DNA of 64,000 nt. Source: an uncultured Collinsella sp. GTDB taxonomy: Bacteria > Actinomycetota > Coriobacteriia > Coriobacteriales > Coriobacteriaceae. Location of the stretch: positions 1 through 64,000 of the forward strand of contig UQLD01000003.1 of the NCBI GenBank assembly GCA_900541855.1, given 5' to 3'. The position numbers were made by a program, and so were the translations under genes. Numbering within the stretch: position 1 is the stretch's first letter; the number at the start of each line of letters is the position of its first letter. Shown here piece after piece: positions 18,388 through 28,000 of the stretch. Below the pieces are notes generated by a model. It had not been told where the DNA came from and did no database searches. It saw only the letters and a list, made by a program, of their open reading frames with translations.

Positions 18388-19638
18388 TTACTGGCGCTGC
18401 TTGGGCTCGGTGACGATGGCCCGGACGATGCGGGGGCGATCGGTGAGGTCGTGGACGATGCGCACGTCCGAAAGGCCTGCCTGGCGGCAGAGCTCGGCGG
18501 CGGCGTCGAGGGCACCCTCGTAGAGCTCGCAGGCAAAGAGGCCGCCGGCGCGCAGCATGTAGGGTGCCGCGTTGAGCAGACGGCGGAAGATATCGAGGCC
18601 GTCGGCACCACCCTCGAGCGCCAGATCGGGCTCAAAGTCCTTGACCTCGTGCGGCAGCGAGCGCATGACATCGGTGGGGATGTAGGGCGGGTTGGAGACG
18701 AGTACGTCAAAGGTGCCCCACTCTTCGCGGGGAATGGAACTCACCAGGTTGGTGAGGCTAAAGGCAACCTCATCTGCCGTGAGGCCGAGGGCGTCGCGGT
18801 TTTTGGTAGCAAGGTCGATGGCGCGCGGCTCGATATCGGTAGCAGTGCAGGTAACGTGGCCGCGGCGTTCCCAGGCAAGGGAGAGCGAAATGCAGCCCGT
18901 GCCGCAGCCGACCTCGAGAACGCGGGCAGTGCAGGGCTCGGTTGGGGCAGGCGCAGCGGCATCCTGAGCTAAAGCCGTCTCCTGGTCGGCACCCTCGATG
19001 GCGATGCCGTATTCGTCGAGCTCGGACTCGGCGGCTTCCGCGGCTTCGGCTTCTGCTGCCTGCGCGGCGGCTTCCTCGGCCTCGCGATCGGCCAGTTCCT
19101 CGGCATAGGCACGGCTGCCCAGTACGTCGCTGCCTAGCGCCGCCTCATCGGCAGCCGTCAGGTTAGCGGCACGGCGCTCGGCGGTCGCCCGTTCGTCTGC
19201 CAGCGCGGCCTCGGCCTTGCGAGCCTGCTCGACCTCATCGTTCCAAGGCAGTTCAACACGCTGACGGGCAGCAGCCTCGGGGCTCAGCACCTCGGCATCC
19301 AGATAATTGAGGACTTCCTCGACGAGCATCTCGGTTTCGGGGCGCGGAATGAGCACACCGGGGGCGCACGCGACGTCGATCATGCGAAACTGCGTGCTGC
19401 CCGTGATGTATTGCAGCGGTTCACCTTTAGCGCGACGAACAACGGCCGCGTGCATGGTCTCGAGCTGGGCCGCGTTAAGCGTCTCGTCCATACGTATATA
19501 TAGGTCAATGCGCGCCAGGCCCGTGGCGGCGCACAGCAGCCACTCGGCAGAAAGACGGGGGTGCTCCTCGCCGCGCTCGGCCAGGTACTCCTTGGTCCAC
19601 TCGAGACAACGCTTGATGGTCCAGATCTCGTTTGCCAT
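18388..19638 (-). CDS. prmC: Peptide chain release factor N5-glutamine methyltransferase with large acidic insert
   Basis: Methylates the GGQ glutamine of release factors (416 aa, about 130 longer than usual). The N-terminal helical domain (to about residue 95) and the hinge APGVLIPRPETEMLVEEVL are normal. The SAM fold begins at RVLEVGCGTGCISLSLAWER, and the catalytic SNPPYIP is intact. Between them lies an insert of roughly 110 residues, very rich in Ala and Glu (AEELADREAEEAAAQAAEAE and similar), probably a flexible coil. The start is the ATG at 19638 with GGGGAGGG upstream; the frame upstream to 19713 has no ribosome site. The substrate gene prfA lies upstream on the same strand but more than 600 bases away. 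Confidence 0.92.
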   Translation of the reverse strand: MANEIWTIKRCLEWTKEYLAERGEEHPRLSAEWLLCAATGLARIDLYIRMDETLNAAQLETMHAAVVRRAKGEPLQYITGSTQFRMIDVACAPGVLIPRPETEMLVEEVLNYLDAEVLSPEAAARQRVELPWNDEVEQARKAEAALADERATAERRAANLTAADEAALGSDVLGSRAYAEELADREAEEAAAQAAEAEAAEAAESELDEYGIAIEGADQETALAQDAAAPAPTEPCTARVLEVGCGTGCISLSLAWERRGHVTCTATDIEPRAIDLATKNRDALGLTADEVAFSLTNLVSSIPREEWGTFDVLVSNPPYIPTDVMRSLPHEVKDFEPDLALEGGADGLDIFRRLLNAAPYMLRAGGLFACELYEGALDAAAELCRQAGLSDVRIVHDLTDRPRIVRAIVTEPKQRQ

Positions 19639-20107
19639 GGGGCCCTCCCCTCTTAAGCGCCGGACGGCGCGCGAATGTCGGAGCAGATTGTACGCGAGGG
19701 CGGCACGCGGCAAGGGACGATTGAAGGCGAATATCGAGAATCAGCCCAGAATTTTGCACCGGGCTCGCTCAAAGTGTTCATTCGCCGACGTCTAGATTTG
19801 CATTCGTCAAGCTTTTGGCAAGGTTGCCCCAAAACTGACCAATATCTAACCAAGAACTTGCCAAATCACTTGACGAACAACGCGGTAAAAACCACCCCGC
19901 GACTTCTTGGACGATTTTTCGAGTAATATTTTCAATAACAGATGAATGCCCTTAATTGCTCTAAGCAGGTAAATAGCTTAATTTCCAACAAAGCAGATTA
20001 AATAAATTCGAAAAGTAATTTACCCAACCTAGTCATTTAAGAACGTCCCCAATGACTACATCTAAGCGACGCAGGTTGAGCATACCGCATCCGGAGCAAG
20101 GCAACGC
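19639..20107. other. Intergenic spacer between prfA and prmC, partly AT-rich
   Basis: No gene is supported here. The part from about 19790 to 20040 is clearly richer in A and T than its surroundings and likely holds the prmC promoter on the minus strand, but no convincing -35/-10 pair was found. The rest of the spacer is repeat element A2. Confidence 0.4.
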
Positions 20108-20271
20108 CGCAGGTAGAGGACGTACAGCGAGCGACGTCCAGAGCGAACAAGTTGGCATGAAAAAGGCGAGGCATAGACCTTCTGGTCATGCCTCGCCTTT
20201 TGAATGACAAATTGTCGCTCTGGGCGGCGCGCAGCGTCGAGCCGTTACGCGGTTTGGTAAAACCGCGTAAC
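20108..20271 (-). repeat. Compound palindromic 3'-UTR element, family A copy 2
   Basis: Follows directly on the prfA stop codon. The stem after the stop is GTTACGCGGTTT/AAACCGCGTAAC, where copies 1 and 4 have GTTACGGCGTTT/AAACGCCGTAAC. The outer arms are CCAGAGCGA/TCGCTCTGG and the inner arms GGCGAGGCA/TGCCTCGCC. Both halves of each stem changed together relative to copy 1. Confidence 0.8.
20160..20201 (-). terminator. Terminator hairpin inside family A copy 2 (after prfA)
   Basis: On the minus strand the AAAGGCGAGGCATGACC stem, loop AGAA, is closed by GGTCTATGCCTCGCC and followed by TTTTT. Confidence 0.7.
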
Positions 20272-21339
20272 CTAAACTGCTTGTGCCAGCTTCTCGGCTC
20301 GCTCGGCGGCGGCAAGTGCCTCGATGACGGTGCCGAGCTGATCGCCCAGAAGGACGCCGTTGTAGGTGGAGTTGAAGCCGATGCGGTGATCGGTCACACG
20401 GTCCTGGGGCTGGTTGTAGGTACGGATCTTCTCGGAACGGTTGCCGTGGCCGATCTGGCTCTGACGCTCGGCACCAAGCTCGGCCTGCTGCTTCTCGAGC
20501 TCCATCTCGTACAGACGGGCGCGCAGCATCTGCATGCAGACCTCGCGGTTCTGAATCTGGGAGCGCTGCTCCTGCGACTGCACCACGGTGTTGGTGGGCA
20601 GGTGGGTGATGCGCACGGCAGAGTAGGTGGTGTTAACGCACTGACCGCCAGGGCCGGAAGCACAGTAGGTATCGATGCGCAGATCGGACTGGTTAATCTG
20701 GACGTCAATCTCCTCGGCCTCGGGAAGCACGGCGACGGTGGCCGTGGAAGTCTGGATACGGCCCTGAGACTCGGTCTTGGGGACACGCTGGACGCGGTGC
20801 ACGCCGGATTCGTACTTCATGACGGAGTAGACACGGTCGCCCTCGACCTTGAACTCGATGGACTTAAAGCCGCCAGCCTCGCTGGGGCTGGAATCGAGCA
20901 CGGTGGTCTTCCAGCCGCGCGATTCGCAGAAGCGCTGATACATCTTGTACAGATCGCCGGCAAAGATGGCAGCCTCGTCGCCACCGGCGGCGGAGCGAAT
21001 CTCGACGATGGTGTTCTTGTCGTCGTTGGGGTCGCTCGGGATGAGCATGTACTTGATGTCTTCCTCGAGCTGCGGGAGCTTTTCCTCGTTCTCGGAGATG
21101 TCCATCTGGAGCATCTCCTTCTCGTCCGCATCGCTGGTGTCGCGGAGCATCTCCTTGGCGGCCTCGATGTCATCGAGCGCGCCGATGTACTCACGCGAGG
21201 CAGCGATGAGGTCGGACTGGTGTGCGTACTCCTTGTTGAGACGCGTGAACTCCTTGATGTCGGAGGCGACGGCCGGGTCGGAAAGCTTCTTCTCGAGCTC
21301 CTCGTAGGCCTTGATGATCTTTTCGAGCTTGTCGCGCAT
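20272..21339 (-). CDS. prfA: Peptide chain release factor 1
   Basis: Class I release factor reading UAA and UAG (355 aa). The GGQ motif lies in SGPGGQCVNTTYSAVRITHLPT (about residue 228). The anticodon-like tripeptide is PKT in HRVQRVPKTESQGR, a PxT form, which marks RF1 rather than RF2. AAAGGAG precedes the ATG at 21339. Its likely modifier, prmC, is downstream. The stop codon abuts repeat element A2. Confidence 0.97.
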   Translation of the reverse strand: MRDKLEKIIKAYEELEKKLSDPAVASDIKEFTRLNKEYAHQSDLIAASREYIGALDDIEAAKEMLRDTSDADEKEMLQMDISENEEKLPQLEEDIKYMLIPSDPNDDKNTIVEIRSAAGGDEAAIFAGDLYKMYQRFCESRGWKTTVLDSSPSEAGGFKSIEFKVEGDRVYSVMKYESGVHRVQRVPKTESQGRIQTSTATVAVLPEAEEIDVQINQSDLRIDTYCASGPGGQCVNTTYSAVRITHLPTNTVVQSQEQRSQIQNREVCMQMLRARLYEMELEKQQAELGAERQSQIGHGNRSEKIRTYNQPQDRVTDHRIGFNSTYNGVLLGDQLGTVIEALAAAERAEKLAQAV

Positions 21340-21677
21340 GGCGGGACTCCTTTATGTGCGTGAAGGTGAAAATCGGCAGAGTTGATGGGGCGCGCGGCGC
21401 CACTGCGGGGGTAAGCCCAGCTAGAGCATGTCGATCTTCAGATACATGCGCATCCCTTCGCGTATGGGGTACATAGTTGCGGTCTAACCCATACATGATA
21501 GCGTGCGCAGGCATACCTGCATATAACCCGCACGGAATGTGACACAGGGTCAGTCTCTTTCCTTGAATACAACTTCATCCGAACGCCTCCCGCATTCATC
21601 CGCACATATACGGATAAATTTGGGAATCCGATACCCTGAGGGCCGGATCGGCCGGCCCCGGGAGATCGGAGGACGCC

Positions 21678-22006
21678 ATGTCCGGAAAGGGCGGGAAGGG
21701 CGCCGCGAGGGCGGTCCCGAGGACCCACGGCAGGCTCACCGGGTACGAGCGGGACACGGTCCAGAGGATGCTGAAGCGCAGGGTTCGCTCGGCCACTTCC
21801 TCGAGAGGTTCAAGGGCGTATCGACCCGCAGGCTCCACAGCTGCCTGATGTGGTTCAGATGGCTGCGCGAGGCCGCACGCGTCGGGGACAGGACGTCGCT
21901 CATGCGCGAGCAGCTCGACGACGGGCGCTACGAAAAGATCCGGAAGAAGATGATGGAGCCGGAGTACGAGTTCCATCTGGAGCCGGACGTGCAAACGGCG
22001 GGTTAA
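21678..22006 (+). pseudogene. Decayed transposase remnant (IS1595-like C-terminus)
   Basis: Two out-of-frame pieces lie together. One opens at an ATG at 21678 (MSGKGGKGAARAVP, then GRLTGYERDTVQRMLKR). The other ends at 22006 with HFLERFKGVSTRRLHSCLMW followed by FRWLREAARVGDRTS. The phrase FLxRFxGVSTxxL with a following WF is typical of the C-terminal end of IS1595-type DDE transposases. The catalytic middle is missing, so this looks like an internally deleted, frameshifted insertion sequence. I could not find convincing terminal inverted repeats. Family assignment is tentative. Confidence 0.45.
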
Positions 22007-22020
22007 CATAGCCTTTCACC

Positions 22021-22061
22021 AAAAAGGGCGAGCGGCCGCGCCCTGCGACCACCCGCCCTCA
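22021..22061 (-). terminator. Intrinsic terminator after the giant adhesin gene
   Basis: On the minus strand a GC-rich stem AGGGCGGGTGG/CCGCTCGCCCT is followed by TTTTT. It begins about 25 bases after the adhesin stop codon. Confidence 0.65.
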
Positions 22062-22087
22062 ATCAAAGCCCTTCTCGGCCGCCGCAG

Positions 22088-25000
22088 CTACCGGTTCCGG
22101 CGCCGCAGGATTACGCCTGCGGCGATCAGCACCACCGCGCCGCCCGCGATGCCACCCAGGGCCATCGGCGACAAGCTGGTATCGCCCATATTCGGCAGAC
22201 CCGGCTTCTCCTCCTTCGGCACCGGCGGCTTGCTCGGAGGATTCGTCGGCGGGTTGACTGGCGGGGTGGTCGGCGGCGTGTACGTGTTCTTGAACACCGG
22301 CGCCACGTCGCCGTCATAGGTTACCGTCGCCACCAGATGGCCCGCACCGTCGTCCGTCACCGTCACCGTTACCCGGTGCTCGGCCGCGTCGTACGTCACG
22401 TTCTTCTGACCGTCGTCCACCTCGGAGATGCTGTAGGCGTACGTCCCGGGCTTGTCGTACGAGATCGCCTCGAAGCCCACCGTGCCGTCCGCCGCGTTCT
22501 TGGCGGTCTGCAGCACCTTGCCGTCGGCATCCTTCAGCTGGAAGGAGAACTGCCCTTCCTTCAGGTCCTTGCCGCTCAGCACCTTGGAGGCCCCCAGCTT
22601 CACCTCAGTCGCGGCCGGCGCGTAGCTGTTGCTGAATGCCACCGCATCCGCAGCCTTGCCGCCCTTGCTGTAGGCAACCTGCGTCTCCAGCGCGTGCGTC
22701 TCCGCATTCTCCGTCACCGTCACCGTCGCGGTAAAGACCGTCGTGTCGTAGGTGACGCCGTTCGCCGTCGCCCCTGCCCGCTCGGACACGGTGTAGACGT
22801 ACGTCCCCACCTTGTCCAGCTGCAGCGGCGCGAAGCCGAACGTGCCGTCGGCGCCGTTCTGCACCGTCTGCACCACGTTGCCGTCGGCGTCCTTCAGGTC
22901 GAAGGAGAACTCACCCTTGGCCAGGTCGCGGCCGGTCAGGGCCTTCGTTCCGGTAATCGTCGCCGTCGTTGCCGTCGGCGTGTAGGTGTTGGTGAAGGTC
23001 AGATCCGCGGCCGTCTTGTTCGCCGTCGCGGTCAGCTGGCCGCTGCCGTCGTCGGTCGCACTCACCGTCACATCCAACACCGCATCGCTGTAAGTGATGG
23101 TGCCATCTTGGCCCGCAACCTCCTTCACCTGGTACGCATGCGAACCAGTCGCGGTGTACGAGATGGCCTTGAAGGTAAACGCGTTACCCACGTTCGTGGT
23201 CCGGTCGATCTCCTGCCCGGTGGCCACGTCAATCAGCGCGAACGTGAACTCGCCATCGGCGGGCGTCCGCATGGTGGCCGAATCGGTATTCTCAAGCACC
23301 TTGGTGCCGGAGATCTGGTAGGAGGTCGCGCCCGGCTGGTAGCTGTTCGCAAACGTCATGGTGTTGGGGGTGACGCCGTTCTCGGTGCCCTCGCTCGGCT
23401 TCACCGTGGAGTTCTCTACCACCAGCTTGCCGTCGTTGTTGTCCTTCACCACGTAGGTCAGGGTGTACGTCTTGCCGGTGTAGGTCACGCCCGGCACGCC
23501 CGGCGCGTCCCCCGTCGGCTGCACCTCGCGGACCGTGTAGGTAAAGGTGCCCGCATGGTCGAAGGTCAGCTTGTCGAAGGCAACCTTGCCGTGCGCATCG
23601 TTCTTCTGGGTCTGGATCACCGAGCCGTCAGACCCCACCAGCTCGAAGGCGAAGTCTCCCGCCTTTAGCTGATAGCTGCCGTCGTGCACGTCAACGCTCT
23701 TGGTGAGGGCGATCGCGCCGGAGTCCGTCGCCTGTGCCTCATAGGTGTTGGTGAAGCTGGGCTTCGTGACATTCGTGCCGTCGTAGGCGACGCTCGCCTG
23801 CAGCGTGCCGGCATTGTCCGCAACCGTCACCACGGCATGGTGCACCGCGGCGTCGTAGGTCACGTAGGCCAGATCACCCTTCCGCTCCACGATGGTGTAC
23901 TCGTGCGTGCCCGGCTTCGCGTAGGAGAAGGCGTCGAAGTTAACACTTCCGTCCGCGCCGTTGGTCGCGGTCCGGACGGGCTTGGCCCCGGCAAGCTGCT
24001 CAGCCGTCAGGTTGCCCTCGTACACATCGAAGGTGAACTCGCCGCACTTGGGGACGATCGGCGTGTTGTCGTCCTTCTTCACATAGCTCTTCTGCGCACC
24101 GAGGGCCAGGCCGGTCGCGGCCGGCTGGTAGGTGTTGGTGAAGGTATCCGAGCCGGATGCGCTCGTCACGATCGCCTTCGCATTCAGTGCTCCGTTCCCG
24201 CCGTCCGTGACCGTCACCGTATAGGTGAGGGGATGGCTGTCATAGACCATGCCCGGCTCCGCGCCCGGCTGCTCCACGATGGTGTAGGTGAAGTCCTTGC
24301 TCGCGGCGCCGTCCAAGTCGGAGAGCTGGAACTCGCGCGTGAAGCTGACCTTGCCGTTTGCATCGTTCTTCGCGGAGTCGAGCACGTTGCCGGCAGCGTC
24401 CTTCAGGTCGAAGGTGAACTCGCCGTCCGCGGGCTTCGTCGTGTGGTCGAAGCCGTCCGCAACCTTGATGGTCTTGGTCGCCGTCAGGGTTACGGAACCC
24501 TTTGCGTCGTAGGTGTTGTTGAAGGCGGGAGCCGTAGCGGCACCGTCATAGGTGACGGTCACCTTCGTCTTATTGTTGTCGTCCTGGTTCTGCTCTACCT
24601 TGACGTGGACCTTGACTTCCTTGGCGTCGTAGACCACGCCGTCGACGGTTTGGCCCGCTTTCTCCTCCTTGAGCGTGTAGTCGTACTCGCCCAGGTTCAG
24701 GCCCTTGACGGTCAGCTTGACCTTGCCGCCCTGGTCGTTGGTGCCGCGGGCAACCTCGTTGCCAGCCTGGTCGTACAGGCCGAAGGTAAACGCGTCGGAC
24801 GTCAGGTCCTTGCCCGCGAGAACTTTCATGGCCTCGACGGTAACGTCCGTCGTCGGCTTCGAGTTGGTGAAGGTCGGCACGGCCTTCTCGCCGTCGTAGG
24901 TGGCGACCGCCTTCAGCTCGCCCTTCTCGTCGGTGACCTTGACGTGGACCTTCACGTCCTTCGCGTCGTAGACGATGGTCGAGTCGTTGCCGGCAACCTC

Positions 25001-28000
25001 CTTGATGGCGTAGTCGTGATCGCCCGGCGTAGCGTAGTCGATGGCTGCAAAGGCGACCTTGCCGTCCTTGTCGTTTTGGACAGCCTGGAGCTCTTTGCCG
25101 TCGTTGTCGAGCAGCTGGAACGTGAAGTCGTTCCCTGCGAGCTCACCGCCCGTAAAGCGCTTCTTCGCCTTGAGCGTTACCGAGGTCCCCTTCGGTCGGT
25201 ACGTGTTCGTGATCTTGGCGATTTTGTCAGCGACCTTGATCGGGTTGTCCTCATGGCTCACGCCGTCGTCGGTGTAGGTCTGCTCCATCTTGACTGCCGG
25301 CTGCGACAGCGTGCCGTCGCCGTTATCGCTCACCGTCACCGTGACGCGGTAGGAAGCGCTTGAATACCCGAACCCGGGCAGCCAGCTAGCGTCGTTTTGA
25401 GACGGCGTGGCCTCGGCGATGAGATAGGTGTAGGTGCCGGGCTTGGTGTACTCAATCTCGCCGAAGTCGAACTTGTCCCCGTTCTCAACGGTCTTCACAA
25501 CCTGCTTCATACCACTCACGGGTGCATTCTCGGCACCGTCGGGCATCGGCGTGCCCTTGTCCGCGCGCAGGTAAATCTTGAAGCTATCGCCATCTTTCCA
25601 GTCACGGCCCTGGAGCACCTTCTGCGCCCAGAACGCATTGGTGAGCGTCACCGGCGACTTTACGCTGTAGGTGTTCGTGAATACCAGCTTGTTGGCGTCG
25701 GCCAGTGTGCCGTCGGCGTTCTGCTTTGCGATCGTGCCGGAGATGCTGTCGCCCTCGCCACTCAGGGCGTTGCCGCCCTGCTCGCGCTTGGTCAGCGTGA
25801 AGCCGGCCGGCATCTTGTCCGTACCGGTCAGCTCCTGCACCGTGTAGGCGTCGTGCTCGGCGAGGCCGTACACGCGGATCGTCTGGCCGGCCGTGATGGT
25901 CTGCTCGCGACCGTTCGTCAGGTCGAACATATCGCCGACCTGCTTCTCGCTTGCGGCCCCAGCGTTCTTGAACACTGCAGCCTTGTAGGTCTTCCCATCA
26001 GGCACGGTGAACTTGAAGGTGAACTTCGCGTCCTTATTGCCCGTCAGGCCATTGGGCACGACAACCTTCTTCGTCACCTCAAGGCTCGCCTCGCGTTCGT
26101 TCGCCACGCGCACGCAGGTGGCGCCCGTGAACAGGGCGTTCAGGTTCATGTCGCCCAGATTGGCACGGGCACCTTTCGACGTGGTCCCCTTGGGCCGCTC
26201 GTCCTGCATGATACCCATACGTATCCAGCCCGTCTCGGTCTCCAAGCGATAAGGTTTACCCTCCTCGGTGGGCCCATACTGGTAGACACGTCCGTTGGCG
26301 CCGTACTTGAGGTGCACCTCATCCTCGCCGCCCTTGGCGTCATTGTTCCAGGAAAGGTTGTCGTTGCCGTCGAGCTTGCCGTCGGACGTCTGGCGCTGGC
26401 CCTTGATCCACGTGAGCGTGTTGTCGATGTCACTCTCTGCGCCAAACTGGCCCAGGCTCTTCATGAGCGCGCCCGGACCCACGAACGTCGAAACACCGTC
26501 ATCGTCCGTACCAGCATCGGCATGGACGCCGTAATCGTCCACAATCACCTTGGTAAGCGTGTCGTTAAGCAGGAAGCCCTCGGGCGCCGAGACCTCCTTT
26601 AGGAAGTAGGTCCCCTTCACGAGCGGCCTGTTACCGTTGCTCGTATTCGGGAATATGCCCGCACCTTCGAGCAGGACCGGGTAGTCGACCGACCCCGTCG
26701 TCAGGGTGTCGTAGGGGGTCTGCTCGCCATTGAGCATGACCTTGCCGTTCTCCGTAGTCACCTGGCTGGAGGTGTACAGGGCGAACTTCGCCCCGTCAAC
26801 GGGCTTACCCTCGGTATCGGTCTTCTGCACGAACAGGCGATTCTGGATGTTCGTGACGAGCAAGCGCGTGGCGAACTGTCGCTTGAAGTTCGTGCCGTCT
26901 GCGATGTCGTCGCTGTACACGTGGACGGTGTTCTCGGGAGTCGCGTCGCCGATCGAGCTCGCCTTTGTATGGTAGATGGCCACCGTGTACTCGGCATTCT
27001 TGCGGTCATTACCGCTCAGCAGGTAGTAGTACTTGGAGATGTCGCCGGGCAGATTTTGAATCTCTACCTGGTACTGGCCGCTCGTGTTGAGCGTGAAGGC
27101 GTGCAGGTCCTTCTTCGCCGCCTCGATAGCGCCGGCCTTGCTCGGATTCTCGGCGAGGGTGTACCCCGCTCCCGTCGATGGGTCGCCCGACACGGCGTAC
27201 CAATTGTTCTGATCTTTGATACCCGTGCCTGCGCTTTTATCGCGCTTGAGCACCACAGCGAACAGTATGCCGGAGTCCAGGTTGACGGTCTCGTTGGACT
27301 TCGTCAGGCCATTATTTGCCTTGTACACGGTCGGCGGCGCGGTGATGGTCTCCTTCGCGGCGGCGAACGCACCGGTCTTCCACACGACGCTGCCCGCGTC
27401 CATACCGCCGCGGTTGATGATGACACCGCCCGCGTCGTTCTTGTCGCTCGCGGGCACGTACTCGAGCTGCATGCTGCCATCCGTCGCCGTGAGACTCGAG
27501 CGGTAACCGTTGGGCGCCTTTGTTTCCTTCAGGAGGTAGTACTTGTAATGATACTCTTTATAAAGGTCATCGAAGTTGATAACGCCGTTGTCCGCCTTAT
27601 TTGTGAGCGTCAGTTGTCCATTCGCGTTCGTGGTGCCGGAGCCAAGTAGGTTATTTGGATTGGCGGTCGTGTCAGCGAAGCTCTCGTCTGTCTTGTACAG
27701 CGCGAACTGAGCACCCTCCACCAGACCGCCATCCTGGTCGAACTTGATAATGTCGGACTCGGGAACCGTCACGAGGTTGAACTTGAGCCTCATGTTGGAG
27801 TCGGTGGCGCCACGCTCCAAGTAGAAGAACTTGAGCGTGTGGTTGGTGCCGCCAGCGAAGGTGTTGCCGTTGAAGCCCGAAATATCCCGCCCCGCATCCT
27901 TGAACTTGCTTTTCAGCGTGCCATTTGCGGAATTGTTAACGCTGATGTCGCCCGTTTGGAAGTTAATGGTCAGATCAGCACTGGTGTGGATACCGCCAAT

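Noticed and set aside
22337..25363. Large + strand ORFs opposite the adhesin repeats
   Set aside because: Repeated structure in the translation mirrors the sense-strand repeats; no independent evidence of coding.
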